From Providencia rettgeri (lineage in GTDB: Bacteria; Pseudomonadota; Gammaproteobacteria; Enterobacterales; Enterobacteriaceae): a DNA stretch of 64,000 bases. Numbering within the stretch: position 1 is the stretch's first letter; each line of letters starts with the position of its first letter. A program made the translations under genes and the position numbers. The notes under the pieces were generated by a model that did not search any database, had not been told where the DNA came from, and worked only from the letters and a program-made list of their open reading frames with translations. Where the stretch lies: NCBI RefSeq assembly GCF_013702265.1, contig NZ_CP059348.1:1488001-1552000 (forward strand). The letters run 5' to 3'. Positions 32,201-38,952 of the stretch are shown here, piece after piece.

Positions 32201-32421
32201 CAATGAATGTTACCAGTATGTTGGATGTGAAACATATTGATAATCACGCGGCTTTTTCTGCTCAAGAGATGGATAACACCTTTGATCTTTTAGTTCAACG
32301 ACTCGTTGAACAGCGTGTCGAGTATGAACACAATTTTGATTTAGCCGCTTCGCCGGCTCATAGGCAAAATCGTTGGGATGCTGTTTTACATACTCAGCAA
32401 TTTTTAAATAATTTCTATTAG
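22198..32421 (+). CDS. Giant multidomain toxin (C58-like protease, nucleotidyl cyclase, CPD, TcdA/B-like pore, RTX)
   Basis: One open frame encodes 3407 aa. I read, in order: a YopT/C58-like protease (about 1-360); a CyaA/ExoY-type nucleotidyl cyclase (about 535-880); a C80 autoprocessing protease (about 1003-1190); a degenerate C80 copy (about 1302-1450); a largely helical linker; a hydrophobic TcdA/TcdB-like pore-forming region (about 2000-2200); and RTX repeats near 2575-2625, 2978-3065 and 3216-3285. No signal peptide is seen; RTX repeats suggest type I secretion, but no secretion or acyltransferase genes are adjacent. The 5' end is very AT-rich (10 of 60 bases G/C at 22201-22260), unlike neighbours, which points to horizontal origin. 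I infer a secreted, self-cleaving toxin delivering two effectors. Host and targets are unknown. The start ATG has an AAGG ribosome site. Confidence 0.88.
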   Translation: MKKNLLSVKFIQKNFIEHIKDNRGIWSKFISKRNDLKDLNKMTTVNGINYANSGGYCYGFSYAFLTYSTIDESERYFHQMNDLLSVINSGYEGENPISKVKNKALKMHSILLFNELMRDVILTQGIEMNSGIEGDLLSKEFYYPIERESFLDYMSKSIGKNKIAYGVFYHKNEVAKKYINYMYELQKIKINDFYNALNKEPVFFESGKGAELLSDPWFMSFYRKFHSKKDVIVNDFTLDDANFFREMVSKSIQWENYHQQERFNSNHGIQLNSYHHSYFDRSKARTEITVTKFIDKIKNHTKMSREQLLFEFSSPNHTMAISIKYNKKTRSWDYMFFDPNMGIIKNYNQKNFGEFLHQYVSERARFYLFKSESDDFLIEFSQFDNVKSIKKPLKGININDLHMTETLLLTENGGAIYLDENRENKLKYKKLFFDSEFVKVKLNLKNKSKYIYTDILDVTELTSIINKNLDSLSALSGDIVISQSGSKVYSVGENFDVNRLNSISQKENHVDLVNKDYDSVNLHLKPLADTKPSIISGIPVSHQHFINQVANDENIIIGIRPVDLKSTNLIESGNYSSKGLAIKGKSSDWGPHSGFIPISQQFAKKSAREDVDKYNQYIQKSLNKGDAISVILEISSDRVNELLQHNAISLSRENSESGYSKVVSLLDGEEVVFYLKKSAFGDKDTWLVYHQEEGGIKPFYVVGDPKTGKAMTADYDLFSIIFPISELEHYAKVTEMPSWAEWKNSVNYDELTVHQKALYANEVEYNKHEGRDNGITNSKIKEIKNKLNRKLGRTDGMELIHHGADDANPASVMQDNFPITFFLPEKLKGRNVLTGTSESISTYFQMNEQGAIIINNAEQLSNFQQLLINQGYRVPLNKKWSEGDNGQYFDPKRKISESFIEGRIEIARKKSLNDSFEDGGVRKSDRNYDNAMENILGKPIAQLDEGFDDIYFAELKQHSASLLAGESSLATDSIDTWLDPMLKYRLTRAQDAETTRTIKPTEYSYNVIIQLEGDNASTNATANAFSKHPDDSMVIQFNLKTKQYKILHGDVSKLDSGKVRWITVGHGDYFGSNQPTLYAKVNARQFSDSIHYLQKKVLNNTKPSKLVLMGCNLGRGGINENFALSAASALSEHNLNMPITAYNRLLKNIYLGNKFVKVDGDSNDSVSTKEYKFIYQFNTDTQQVRINKNSSTLYFINELRRGEITLSQLNNNLDLDPLGAFRDADTRQLDFDLIKKVAYNPKAYELFVSELKQHQGVLPDSFHRHFSKRLNELGMKSIPIWKMVNTTKIQQIAATHVVTEDAPLSVVIRVVGDPKGRQIAEQIAAKNEKNTIIFQMDVDNKKWTIEYGESEIPSLIESQKPVKWTVIGDAEVIRKPTQNLLAGLVAVKQKYPVMSPESIFFHSIGPHMLTTSAEHHQFAADLSAHLKQHGVNASVITQFTRETVVPTNNQPFINSDSSVLSQTNHQKVQSLLERIALKEIDVNRIQLTEHPYMAVYFGDEAGGIDANKIKIAINDPLLNVQINRYLSHELTENKVDFDALFYWPTVTTLQRQAAELRIILQSLRHDPTMINHLSERSLVQLKALYPSIYGPNRSEIMALVTNTNAYTRLNDELLALSNLQVDNLDKGGLKNLSLEQVLQLYRDGQRQKHQQFSKLINQRNLHPDGGQINLINHGWIRYGDYSSAFDQKIGLILGIEHQILGVEHARDLVELRAELLQKQHQGTLSNKETEALHQIQNYIAEVGDRYSNKGISLSDQSIVDTLSISNNYYHNDSDGLLFIKGKSTTFTISQVTKNGMKQYSLFDPNGLQISVSLSDSYAARKNFFKLVGDYFNEDIMLADGKKITRGQHAGFNQDERGHFRADIEHVDIGDRKLFGDLSAQRNIIAQHIDTALSSNGWVTFYGEKIALARLQSLGVTVNGEPITLVHTKQTGWEADARFNGNKLSFELTTLEGSESDHSLLKIVHRAKQEHHPLIDNEMDFTTSGSYKKQIKVIEGAPDINNPQRLPTLIVDLNKAGQKLSLFQHIGSRAGQVMGAAGMTQALISISSLLNKLNNPDLTAEEYAELEKQLYITCGSAFFNYGDMILQPILLKIAGNNGASALTRSRIASGVVVVFNLVGMGIDAYQAYDNLSKLESVTDPKQRQDLIVNASFSIASFVINGVTVVGVLVSSSTIPVVGSVIGGLLIVGGWIYNGRRAVENIKAEIDISWDRELEEGIRGAFGLDPTQRTQQEIIIKRYIDSFKHADWEMDLNHFEQSLQPAGFDHHLSVIDKPTYEKMDRYYLVDNEGNYFGGKRGYIKIDLFTRKAHYTKRGAPSYTLQDANLLLNSYVLTYDGMARRKIGRGHIPLFKKELKETFELKRIGSESSDERYSFNPNYSDPLLAQFKNRHQIQDSDLMLPIEAQLGTSHPEQLSFFSKKTKFGPLGQSIISGNYQRYSEHLVDDKQKISWYLNDRESRGSSFNSATGNDLIIGFQNRKNAFLILSGEKYFAGGDRDDYFYLKDNSLVSLRSRGNEPTKLLDGLQGNDTLIIDNVPDEYRAKVNLNESRVSYQREDHQDIIHVAHLKSIEHVVVRGKTNDEIHGDENHNILDGGLGTDTLYGYDGDDKLILTQGYANGGNGSDSYRIRRFAWFQHIDDLNYKKHRFNYETKAIDKRDEVRPKYLKNEKHFNAVITIDETTDSSSIVSLDYALKEIHDVYVEGNHLYIKIQLPAETIDGHVFSNIHSQVTLELKNVYRSTSKGREARHNYHLRTHDGFILTSELPQLSVDTSSVYRDKLFNIHYLQVNDQLHRSDNKTLLIDEVKGELVIDGKHTYVSSTWGTLLPLGAAKNLTYRGNEKNNIVSHVKSGSQIKVSLGQDAYQISQLDYEHGDIIFDFSEVNHQYTDQDKVILLLPVVNGYQLKMEGSRLVLKDRFLQTQLAIQFKQFNEKTSNAVLIQDKHGHLFTVNLYDGQGTITPLITVAESTDDNDKIIVPHGYISEQRVIDGQDGDDVIIDNSAMSHVLLGGDGDDTLRAENGHNVLYGGAGVDFLTGGTGQDLLLSDHGTDVLMGGAGDDHYLIDGNKSGVTYIDDTQGNNQLFLLNFDAHFLTETDADGHTYHIYFSSHEHFVQIKQPKEGSDGSVKVHLLDEPPEAFQAALNNGFESLAQHFANKLTTAQKLGLVEDWKPANELYVLQKNIPKPIQLTSRVDILHLTNETPRGQWFIDALADNDLISDQSKQGRIVKGGDGNDVLLMADGENVLWGGEGNDILQGGEGQDVLISTRGDDRLMGGMGNDLYIINGNAQGSVTIEDYHGVNQVVLINFKQTPKFTKVSDDISKMIFESENGRKVSILFKENPMNVTSMLDVKHIDNHAAFSAQEMDNTFDLLVQRLVEQRVEYEHNFDLAASPAHRQNRWDAVLHTQQFLNNFY
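23800..24837 (+). other. Toxin domain: CyaA/ExoY/edema-factor-type nucleotidyl cyclase
   Basis: Residues about 535-880. RPVDLKSTNLIESG...SKGLAIKGKSSDWGP aligns with Bordetella CyaA RLVNPHSTSLIAEG...TKGLGVHAKSSDWG, placing K578 and K585 at the ATP-binding lysines. TADYDLF supplies the metal-binding D714 and D716 (CyaA TADIDMF). ELIHHGADDANP gives H802 and N808 (CyaA VVQHGTEQNNP). All key positions are kept, so activity is likely; cAMP versus another cyclic nucleotide cannot be told from sequence. Confidence 0.85.
25204..25767 (+). other. Toxin domain: C80 autoprocessing cysteine protease (CPD)
   Basis: Residues about 1003-1190. NVIIQLEGD...KHPDDSMVIQ...HGDVSKLDSGKVRWITVGHG followed by KLVLMGCNLGRGG matches the MARTX/TcdB CPD pattern. 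H1066 and C1111 are the catalytic pair, 45 residues apart (about 49 in the Vibrio cholerae MARTX). Family members are switched on by inositol hexakisphosphate in host cytosol and release upstream effectors. Confidence 0.82.
26101..26547 (+). other. Toxin domain: degenerate second CPD copy
   Basis: Residues about 1302-1450. LSVVIRVVGDPKG...NTIIFQMDVDNKKWTIEYGES...VKWTVIGDAE repeats the first CPD pattern. The catalytic His is replaced by D1369 and the aligned Cys position is I1404 (SIFFHSIGPHM). It looks like an inactive duplicate that may be kept for structure or regulation. Confidence 0.65.
28195..28857 (+). other. Toxin domain: TcdA/TcdB-like translocation region
   Basis: Residues about 2000-2220. 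An amphipathic start LSLFQHIGSRAGQVMGAAGM is followed by hydrophobic stretches IASGVVVVFNLVGMGIDAY (about 2105) and ASFVINGVTVVGVLVSSST / IPVVGSVIGGLLIVGGWIY (about 2152-2195). The layout resembles the pore-forming region of TcdA/TcdB and Mcf/FitD-type toxins. Similarity is judged by pattern, not alignment. Confidence 0.65.
29905..32052 (+). other. Toxin domain: three RTX (GGxGxDxLx) repeat clusters
   Basis: Cluster one (about residues 2575-2625) includes LDGGLGTDTLYGYDGDD. Cluster two (2978-3065) includes LLGGDGDDTL, LYGGAGVDFL and LMGGAGDDHY. Cluster three (3216-3285) includes VKGGDGNDVL, LWGGEGNDIL and LMGGMGNDLY. Such nonapeptides bind calcium and drive folding after type I secretion. About 120 residues follow the last cluster and could hold the secretion signal. 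Confidence 0.9.
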
Positions 32422-32433
32422 GTTCGAATATAA

Positions 32434-32460
32434 AAAAACACCCCGGATTGGGGTGTTTTT
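32434..32460. terminator. Bidirectional terminator toxin / aspC
   Basis: AAAAACACCCC (32434-32444) pairs with GGGGTGTTTTT (32450-32460) around GGATT. It can end the toxin mRNA (plus) and aspC (minus), and marks the right edge of the insertion. Confidence 0.9.
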
Positions 32461-32488
32461 CAATGTATATAACTCTAAAAGTGAAATT

Positions 32489-33679
32489 TTACAGCACTTT
32501 TACGATAGCATCACACAGAGGAACCATGTTTTCCAGTGTTAAGCCAGCTACGTTGATACGTCCAGAGCTCACGGCATAGATACCAAATTCGCTACGTAGA
32601 CGCTCTACCTGCTCTTTAGTCAGTCCACTGAAGGAGAACATACCATTTTGGTTGATGATGAAGCTAAAGTCTTGTTTAGCGCCTTTCTCTTCCAATGTTT
32701 TAACCAGCAATTGACGCATGCGTTTGATACGCTCGCGCATTGAAGTCAGTTCTTGGATCCACTCAGCTTTTAATGTTTCATCAGACAGGATAGTGGTAAC
32801 CACCGCCGCACCGTGTGCTGGTGGGTTAGAGTAGTTAGCACGAATAACGGCTTTTGCTTGGCTAAATGCGCGCTCAGCGTTATCGCTATCTTTTGCGATG
32901 ATGGTGCATGCACCCACACGCTCATTGTACAGACCGAAGTTTTTCGAGAATGAGCTTGCCACAATCATTTCTGGGTTATTTTTGGTAAAAATGCGTAAGC
33001 CTTCCGCATCTTCATCTAAACCTTTCGCAAAACCTTGGTAAGCGAAGTCGAATACAGGTAATAACCCTTTTTCAGCACACAGAGCAGCCAGTTGAGTCCA
33101 TTGCTCTGGCGTTGGGTCAATACCAGTTGGGTTATGGCAGCAGCCATGGAGAACAATCACATCACCAGCAACTGCAGATGACAGGCTGTTCAGCATGCCA
33201 GTAAAGTCCATACCGTGGTTAGCTGCATCGTAGTAATTGTAAGTCAGCACTTCTAAGCCAGCTGCTTCGAAAATATTCTTATGGTTAGGCCACGTTGGGT
33301 TGCTGATCCAAACACGCTTTGCGTTAGTTTGTTTAGCAATGAAATCGGCTGCGATACGCAGGGCTCCTGTGCCACCTGGCGCTTGTGCGGTACGAGCACG
33401 TTGTGAGCTGATGATTTCATGGTTAGCACCAAACAGCAGCGCTTGAGTGACACGACCAAACTCCGGCATTCCGCTAATCGCGAGGTAGTTTTTGGTATTC
33501 TCGTTTTCTAGCAGGAATTTCTCTGCTTTTTTGACGGTGTCTAGAACAGGGGTTTTACCTGATTCGTCTTTGTAGACACCGATACCGAGGTTGATTTTGT
33601 TATCGCGAGGATCAGCACGGAAACTATCAGCAAGACCGAGGATAGGGTCAGCTGGGGCAGAAATGATTTTCTCAAACAT
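32489..33679 (-). CDS. aspC: Aspartate aminotransferase
   Basis: AspC is a PLP enzyme that interconverts aspartate + 2-oxoglutarate with oxaloacetate + glutamate in the cytoplasm. I chose the ATG at 33679 ([20 protein letters not shown]), which gives 396 aa, exactly the E. coli length; a longer upstream frame (to 33772) has no homology. [22 protein letters not shown] and [15 protein letters not shown] (PLP-binding Lys) are family hallmarks. It precedes the porin gene, the E. coli arrangement. Confidence 0.97.
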   Translation of the reverse strand: MFEKIISAPADPILGLADSFRADPRDNKINLGIGVYKDESGKTPVLDTVKKAEKFLLENENTKNYLAISGMPEFGRVTQALLFGANHEIISSQRARTAQAPGGTGALRIAADFIAKQTNAKRVWISNPTWPNHKNIFEAAGLEVLTYNYYDAANHGMDFTGMLNSLSSAVAGDVIVLHGCCHNPTGIDPTPEQWTQLAALCAEKGLLPVFDFAYQGFAKGLDEDAEGLRIFTKNNPEMIVASSFSKNFGLYNERVGACTIIAKDSDNAERAFSQAKAVIRANYSNPPAHGAAVVTTILSDETLKAEWIQELTSMRERIKRMRQLLVKTLEEKGAKQDFSFIINQNGMFSFSGLTKEQVERLRSEFGIYAVSSGRINVAGLTLENMVPLCDAIVKVL

Positions 33680-33930
33680 ATTGTCGATTCCAAAACTCTG
33701 TGGTTTAGCTGAAAAGAGGTATAACGGAAAATGTCGAGCCATCAGAGTAACTTGGAAGAGGGTTTTTGCCAATTGTTTTACTAAAAATTGGTGTGATCTT
33801 GTGAGCTAGATAGCCATTACATCAAATTTAACCAAAAATTGAGTATAGACCAGTGAGTTAATCTAATTAGTGGGATTATTAACAAATAAGAGGGTTAGCA
33901 GGTTCGATTATGGGGAATATAAAATACCTG
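33680..33930. other. Intergenic region aspC-porin
   Basis: About 250 bp with no supportable gene; with the porin terminator the full gap is 326 bp. It should contain the aspC promoter reading leftwards. I could not pick one confidently. Confidence 0.4.
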
Positions 33931-33933
33931 CAA

Positions 33934-33965
33934 TAAAAAAGCAGCGCCGAAGCGCTGCTTTCAAA
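33934..33965 (-). terminator. Terminator of the porin gene
   Basis: AAAGCAGCGC (33938-33947) pairs with GCGCTGCTTT (33952-33961) around CGAA. The A-run at 33934-33940 reads as a T-tract on the minus strand, so it ends the leftward porin transcript. Confidence 0.88.
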
Positions 33966-34005
33966 AACATGATTTACTGTTTTCAGATTATCAGTTAACT
34001 GATAA

Positions 34006-35091
34006 TTAGAATTGGTAAACTAAGCCCAGACCAACTACGTTGTCAGTCATCAGACCTTTAGCTTCAGTAAAGTCGTTGTCTTTCAGCAGGTTGATTTTGT
34101 AATCAACAACTGCAGACATGTTTTTGTTGAAGTAGTAGTAAGAACCTACAGAGATATATTTAACTAAATCTTGGTTGCCGTAACCTTCTAAGTCTTTACC
34201 TTTAGATTGGTTATAACCTAAAGATGGTTTCAGACCGAAGTCGAACAGGTATTGAGCTACTAATTCAACGTTTTGAGTTTTGTTAGCGATGTAGTGTTTA
34301 TCACCGAAGTGAGTAGTGTTCAGTGCTTCACCGTACATAGCTGCTAAGTATACGTTGTTAGCGTCAAATTTCGCACCAACGTTCCATGCTTGAGCACGTT
34401 TACCTTCAGCTTCTGAAGTTTTTTGAGCTTCAGTACGAGCAGAGTTAGAGTAACCACCACCCAGAGTCACGCCCCAACCTAAGTCATAAGCGGTAGATAA
34501 ACCGTAACCGTCACCGTTGTCTTTGTAACCAACGCCAGTACCTGATTTGTTAGAATCAGTGTTTTTGCCTTGGTATTGCAGCGCGAAGCTCAGGCCATCA
34601 ACATAACCGAACATGTTGTTGTTACGGTAAGTAGCTAAGTTACGGTTACGTGAAGTCATGAACGTGTCAGTTTGAGCCATAGTGTCGCCGCCCCATAATG
34701 GGAAAACGTCGGTCCATGCGTTCGTGTCATAGATAACACCGTAGTTACGGCCGTAGTCGAAAGAACCGAAGTCTTTGAATTTCAGACCAGCGTAAGCTAA
34801 ACGGTTTTTGTTATCGTTGTTGTTTTCAGTTTTGTTAGTCTTAGTTTCCCACTCGAAACGACCAAAACCAGTCAGTTGGTCAGTGATTTGAGTATCACCT
34901 TTAACACCTAAACGAACACGTGAATCGTCGCCGTCTTCGCCGCTTTCTGAGTTAGCGAAGTAGTGACGAACGTCAACTTTACCGTACAGGTCTAATTTGT
35001 TGCCGTCTTTGTTGTAGATTTCAGCTGCGTTTGCTGCACCAGCAGCTAACAGAGCTGGGATAACCATTGCAAGAATATTGCGTTTCATCAT
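34006..35091 (-). CDS. ompF: OmpF/OmpC-family general porin
   Basis: A trimeric 16-stranded outer-membrane beta-barrel for passive uptake of small hydrophilic solutes, including some antibiotics. I chose the double-Met start [22 protein letters not shown] at 35091 because it matches E. coli OmpF and has a conserved GAGGGTAATAATA ribosome site; the upstream frame to 35136 is leader. The product is 361 aa with a signal peptide (about 1-22). Mature [18 protein letters not shown] and the C-terminal ...GLGLVYQF (terminal Phe for BAM) are porin hallmarks. Placement between aspC and asnS equals ompF. Confidence 0.95.
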   Translation of the reverse strand: MMKRNILAMVIPALLAAGAANAAEIYNKDGNKLDLYGKVDVRHYFANSESGEDGDDSRVRLGVKGDTQITDQLTGFGRFEWETKTNKTENNNDNKNRLAYAGLKFKDFGSFDYGRNYGVIYDTNAWTDVFPLWGGDTMAQTDTFMTSRNRNLATYRNNNMFGYVDGLSFALQYQGKNTDSNKSGTGVGYKDNGDGYGLSTAYDLGWGVTLGGGYSNSARTEAQKTSEAEGKRAQAWNVGAKFDANNVYLAAMYGEALNTTHFGDKHYIANKTQNVELVAQYLFDFGLKPSLGYNQSKGKDLEGYGNQDLVKYISVGSYYYFNKNMSAVVDYKINLLKDNDFTEAKGLMTDNVVGLGLVYQF

Positions 35092-35194
35092 TATTATTAC
35101 CCTCATTGGTGTTATTCGGACACCTGCCACTGCCAAAAATAATCCATAAATTTCTTTTGAACTATTTATGAGAGATTAGTGTCGTCTTTAGTCG
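35092..35194 (-). promoter_or_regulatory. ompF-type mRNA leader with conserved small-RNA target region
   Basis: GGCAGTGGCAGGTGTC (minus strand of 35119-35134) and the GAGGGTAATAATAATGATGA start region are nearly identical to the E. coli ompF leader. In E. coli the ribosome-site and start region is paired by the MicF small RNA. Conservation suggests similar post-transcriptional control; no micF gene is in this window. Confidence 0.6.
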
Positions 35195-35200
35195 GCGTCC

Positions 35201-35294
35201 AGTGTTCCATTGGTAGATAAATTTATCTACCCCCAAAATGCTACAAAAACGAAGATTCTGAAACAAATGGTAACAAGGTGTTTCCAAATGTAAA
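35201..35294 (-). promoter_or_regulatory. Porin promoter with three OmpR-type boxes
   Basis: On the minus strand three 20-bp blocks line up with E. coli ompF F1-F3. They are TTTACATTTGGAAACACCTT (35294-35275), GTTACCATTTGTTTCAGAAT (35274-35255) and CTTCGTTTTTGTAGCATTTT (35254-35235). A weak -35 TAGATA (35229-35224) and -10 AACACT (35206-35201) follow at 17-nt spacing. This predicts activation by phospho-OmpR. Confidence 0.75.
35212..35231. promoter_or_regulatory. Perfect 20-bp palindrome over the porin -35 region
   Basis: GGTAGATAAATTTATCTACC is self-complementary over 20 bp and covers the proposed -35 and much of the spacer. The aligned E. coli segment is not palindromic. It is a candidate operator for an unidentified regulator. 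Confidence 0.6.
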
Positions 35295-35299
35295 AAATA

Positions 35300-35582
35300 G
35301 AGCAAAAAATAACCACTCATCCTACCAGTTTAAAAAATTTTACAAAAAAGAGGGAACTTTTTTGAAAGACAAATTGAACTTTTTTCGAACGATATCATTC
35401 ATTGATGAGGGAAAAGTGTACTGACAAATAAGAATGGTAACACGCTCAAAGCAGATTATTCTTAGTCGGAATAGGAATCGTTAATAAAAAAGCAAAAAAT
35501 AGGGCAATAAAAGGAAAACTGTGACAGTGATCTCAAAATATTCAGTCAGGGCTAATAGTTAGTAATAAACAGTAGAGATAAA
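35300..35582. other. Distal part of the porin-asnS gap
   Basis: About 280 bp of AT-rich sequence upstream of the OmpR boxes. I found no ORF, RNA gene or clear further site here. Confidence 0.4.
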
Positions 35583-35610
35583 AATATCGGGCCACTTAGT
35601 GACCCGATAT
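35583..35610 (-). terminator. Hairpin terminator of asnS
   Basis: ATATCGGG (35584-35591) pairs with CCCGATAT (35603-35610), with an inner CACT-TA-GTG stem. It lies just beyond the asnS stop on the minus strand; A-rich sequence on its left gives T on the transcript. Confidence 0.75.
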
Positions 35611-35646
35611 GAAAAACCATTTAAGCCATATGATGGGCAATTGGCA

Positions 35647-37047
35647 TTAGAATGCCGCGTTTCTTGGGGTACGTGGGAATGGGATCACTTCTCGTACGTT
35701 GCTGACGCCAGTGACGTAAGCAATTAAACGCTCAAAACCAAGACCGAAACCGGAATGAGGCACAGTGCCGTAACGGCGCAGATCACGATACCACCAGTAA
35801 TCTTCTTTATTCATGCCCATTTCTTCTAAACGTGCATCCAGTCTATCTAAACGTTCTTCACGCTGAGAGCCACCGATGATTTCGCCAATACCAGGGGCTA
35901 AGACGTCCATCGCGGCAACGGTTTTACCGTCTTCGTTAAGGCGCATATAGAAAGCTTTAATATCTTTCGGGTAGTTTTTAACCACAACTGGCGCTTTAAA
36001 GTGTTGCTCAGCTAAGTAACGCTCATGCTCAGAAGACATATCGACCCCCCAGTAAACTGGGTTTTCGAATTTCTGACCGCAGGTTTCGAGGATTTTGATC
36101 GCATCGGTATAGTCAACTTGTGCAAAATCAGAATTCACAAAACGTTCCAGACGGTTAATCACGTCTTTATCAACACGCTCAGCAAAGAATTCAAGGTCAT
36201 CACGACGCTCTGTTAATGCTGCTTTGAATGCATATTTCAGCATTTTTTCAGCCAGACCGGCGATGTCATCTAAGTTAGCAAATGCCACTTCAGGCTCTAA
36301 CATCCAGAATTCAGCTAAGTGACGGCTGGTGTTGGAGTTTTCAGCGCGGAAAGTTGGACCAAAGGTGTAGATTTTGCTTAATGCGGTGGCATAAGCTTCA
36401 CCGTTCAACTGACCAGAAACCGTTAAGAAGGCTTCGCGACCGAAGAAATCTTCGCTGAAATCCACTTCGCCTTTGTCATTACGCGGCAAGTTGTTGTAGT
36501 CCAGTGTAGAAACACGGAACATTTCACCCGCACCTTCAGTATCTGATGCAGTGATAAGTGGAGTCGATACCCAGAAGAAACCTTGCTCATCAAAGAAACG
36601 ATGCAGAGCTTGCGCTAATGTGTGGCGAACACGTGCAACAGCACCGATTAAGTTAGTGCGTGGACGCAAGTGAGCGGCTTCACGTAAAAACTCGACGCTG
36701 TGGCGTTTTGCTGCCATTGGGTAAGTGTCAGGATCTTCAACCCAACCAACGACTTTTACTGCCGTTGCTTGCAATTCAAAAGATTGGCCTTGACCTTGAG
36801 ATTCGGTCACGACACCAGTGACTTCCACAGAGCAGCCTGTGGTTAAATGCAGGACTTCGTCATTATAATTAGATAAATTATTATTGATGATAGCCTGTAA
36901 TGGGTTAAAGCATGAACCGTCATAAACGGCGAGGAAAGAAAAACCAGCTTTTGAATCTCTCCTTGTACGTACCCAGCCTTGAACGGTGACTTCAGAGCCC
37001 ACCGCCACACGGCCTTGCAGTACATCGACTACAGGCGCAACGATCAT
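35647..37047 (-). CDS. asnS: Asparaginyl-tRNA synthetase
   Basis: AsnS charges tRNA-Asn with asparagine, a class II aminoacyl-tRNA synthetase. The 466-aa length equals E. coli. An N-terminal OB-fold anticodon-binding domain ([26 protein letters not shown]) precedes the catalytic core. Motif 2 [22 protein letters not shown] and motif 3 [15 protein letters not shown] are present, and the C-terminus [16 protein letters not shown] is typical. Confidence 0.98.
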   Translation of the reverse strand: MIVAPVVDVLQGRVAVGSEVTVQGWVRTRRDSKAGFSFLAVYDGSCFNPLQAIINNNLSNYNDEVLHLTTGCSVEVTGVVTESQGQGQSFELQATAVKVVGWVEDPDTYPMAAKRHSVEFLREAAHLRPRTNLIGAVARVRHTLAQALHRFFDEQGFFWVSTPLITASDTEGAGEMFRVSTLDYNNLPRNDKGEVDFSEDFFGREAFLTVSGQLNGEAYATALSKIYTFGPTFRAENSNTSRHLAEFWMLEPEVAFANLDDIAGLAEKMLKYAFKAALTERRDDLEFFAERVDKDVINRLERFVNSDFAQVDYTDAIKILETCGQKFENPVYWGVDMSSEHERYLAEQHFKAPVVVKNYPKDIKAFYMRLNEDGKTVAAMDVLAPGIGEIIGGSQREERLDRLDARLEEMGMNKEDYWWYRDLRRYGTVPHSGFGLGFERLIAYVTGVSNVREVIPFPRTPRNAAF

Positions 37048-37281
37048 AAAAATTACTCTCTTTTAAATAATATTAACGATATGAGATGACGAGTATGCGT
37101 TATTGGGGTTGACTGCTTAAGGGTTTACGAAGAAACACTATATAAGAAGAAAACTCACGATAAGAAAAAGCGATAACCCGACATCTTTTCCGAAATCCCA
37201 TATTTCAGGGGTAATCTGCTATGTTACTTGCCATTTGGCAGGAAACAAGTAAAAAATCGCTATCGGGTTATTAATTTGGTT

Positions 37282-38496
37282 TTAGCAGGCTTTTTCCATT
37301 TTAGGAAGGTCAAAGGCTTTGCGTAGCTGATTCACAAATTCATCATCTTCACAGATGGTTTTTCCGGGGCTATCGGATAATTTAGCAACGGGTTTGCCAT
37401 TACATTCTACCAGCTTGATCACAATATTCATCGGAACCACATTCGGAATGTTGCAAGTGAGCCTTGTGCCAATGCCAAACACTAAATTGATCCGTTTATG
37501 GAAATAGTGGTATAGCTCTAAGGCTTTTTGCAGGTCTAAATTATCGGAGAACACCAGCGTTTTACTCAGTGGGTCAATGCCCAATTTCTGATAATGGGCA
37601 ATGGCTTTTTCACCCCATTCAATAGGATCCCCAGAATCGTGGCGTAAGCCTTGATAACGATTAGCAAACTCGCGGTCAAAATCACGTAAGAAAGCATCCA
37701 TCGTAATACAGTCGGTGAGGGCGATACCTAGATGATTTGGGTACTCATCTAGCCAGCTTTGTAGCGCTTCACGTTGGCTATTGGCGAGTTCAGGGCTTAT
37801 CTGTTGATGAGCTTGGAACCATTCATGCGCTTGAGTACCGACAGGCATTAAGCCCAATTCGCGAGCCAATTTGTAGTTACTGGTTCCCACTAAATAAGGG
37901 AATTCTTGCTTGAGCATGCCCACGATAGCCGCTTGCACTTCATAGGAAAAACGGCGGCGAGTACCAAAATCCATCAATTTAAAACCGGATAGATTCAATT
38001 GGCGTTCGCTGGCTTCTTGATAAAACAGTCCCAGTAACTTGTGCAGTTGGCTAACGGCATCATCAGCGGTAATGGTAGGGTGTCTGTCACGTTGAACAAT
38101 TTCACTCACTAACGCTAACAGTGGCACTTCCCACATAATGACTTCGCGCCATGGACCACTGATGCGCATGGCCAGTTGGCCATTATCAGCGATGCTGACA
38201 ACAACTTGCTTAGGATTAAAGCGGAATGTTTTCAGCCACGAAAGGTAATCTTCGGTGAAAAAGGGCAGAGTACGTAGGTACTGATATTCATCATCCGAAA
38301 GAGAAAGCTGTGCCATCAATTGGATCTGTTGTTCAATCTCATTGGCATAGGCACCTAAAATATCACTGCTACGGCAACGAAATTCAGCGACAACGGGAAC
38401 TTGGTTGTAGCGGTGAAAAACGGCTTGCTGCATATGAAGCTTATAAGCATCGGTATCCAGCAGTGATGTAATAATCGGTGTTACGTCTAAATTCAT
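37282..38496 (-). CDS. pncB: Nicotinate phosphoribosyltransferase
   Basis: PncB joins nicotinate and PRPP, with ATP hydrolysis, to give nicotinate mononucleotide in NAD salvage. The 404-aa product (E. coli 400) starts near [20 protein letters not shown], the family N-terminal signature. It carries [12 protein letters not shown], the [16 protein letters not shown] segment, and [16 protein letters not shown], which binds PRPP. It lies between asnS and the divergent pepN, as in E. coli. Confidence 0.97.
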   Translation of the reverse strand: MNLDVTPIITSLLDTDAYKLHMQQAVFHRYNQVPVVAEFRCRSSDILGAYANEIEQQIQLMAQLSLSDDEYQYLRTLPFFTEDYLSWLKTFRFNPKQVVVSIADNGQLAMRISGPWREVIMWEVPLLALVSEIVQRDRHPTITADDAVSQLHKLLGLFYQEASERQLNLSGFKLMDFGTRRRFSYEVQAAIVGMLKQEFPYLVGTSNYKLARELGLMPVGTQAHEWFQAHQQISPELANSQREALQSWLDEYPNHLGIALTDCITMDAFLRDFDREFANRYQGLRHDSGDPIEWGEKAIAHYQKLGIDPLSKTLVFSDNLDLQKALELYHYFHKRINLVFGIGTRLTCNIPNVVPMNIVIKLVECNGKPVAKLSDSPGKTICEDDEFVNQLRKAFDLPKMEKAC

Positions 38497-38952
38497 GCGC
38501 GCAGAGTTCCTCGCGGAGCTGACTAATTGCTAAATCGTTAAAGTTGAAAAAGTATACCCGCTTTAACAAAAGATAGAAGTTTTATTCTATTTGTATGTTG
38601 TTGGAAGATAATTCAACTTTAATCCACCCAATTAACTGTTGAGTTAAACGCGTTCAACGTGGTCATTATTCTAAGCGAATCTTCATTTACTGTTCGATAA
38701 CATACTCAGAACAATAATCACCGAATGATACTAACATGTAAATTTAGATTTAATAGATCTATAGCACCAACAGGCAAACCGCTCGCCCACAAAGTTGGAT
38801 ACTACTCTCATAAATTTGATGGGGAATAATAGAAAAACATCGCAATTTGTGATGAAAATGTTTCTCAAGTCGATTCACATTAGTTCATCTTATAGTATTG
38901 TATACAGTAGAAAGAGACTATGACACGGATATAACGAATAAAAAGGTTACCT
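38497..38952. other. 456-bp divergent region pncB / pepN
   Basis: No supportable gene. It must contain promoters for both genes. TATAGTATTGTATACAGT near 38892 is a possible -10 area for pepN. I saw no convincing NadR box. Confidence 0.4.

Noticed and set aside
33680-33772. 31-residue extension of aspC
   Set aside because: No similarity to aspartate aminotransferases before MFEKI; 396 aa from 33679 equals E. coli.
37166-37275. Inverted copies of ATAACCCGA between asnS and pncB
   Set aside because: The arms are short and about 80 nt apart; no terminator, riboswitch or NadR box could be supported.
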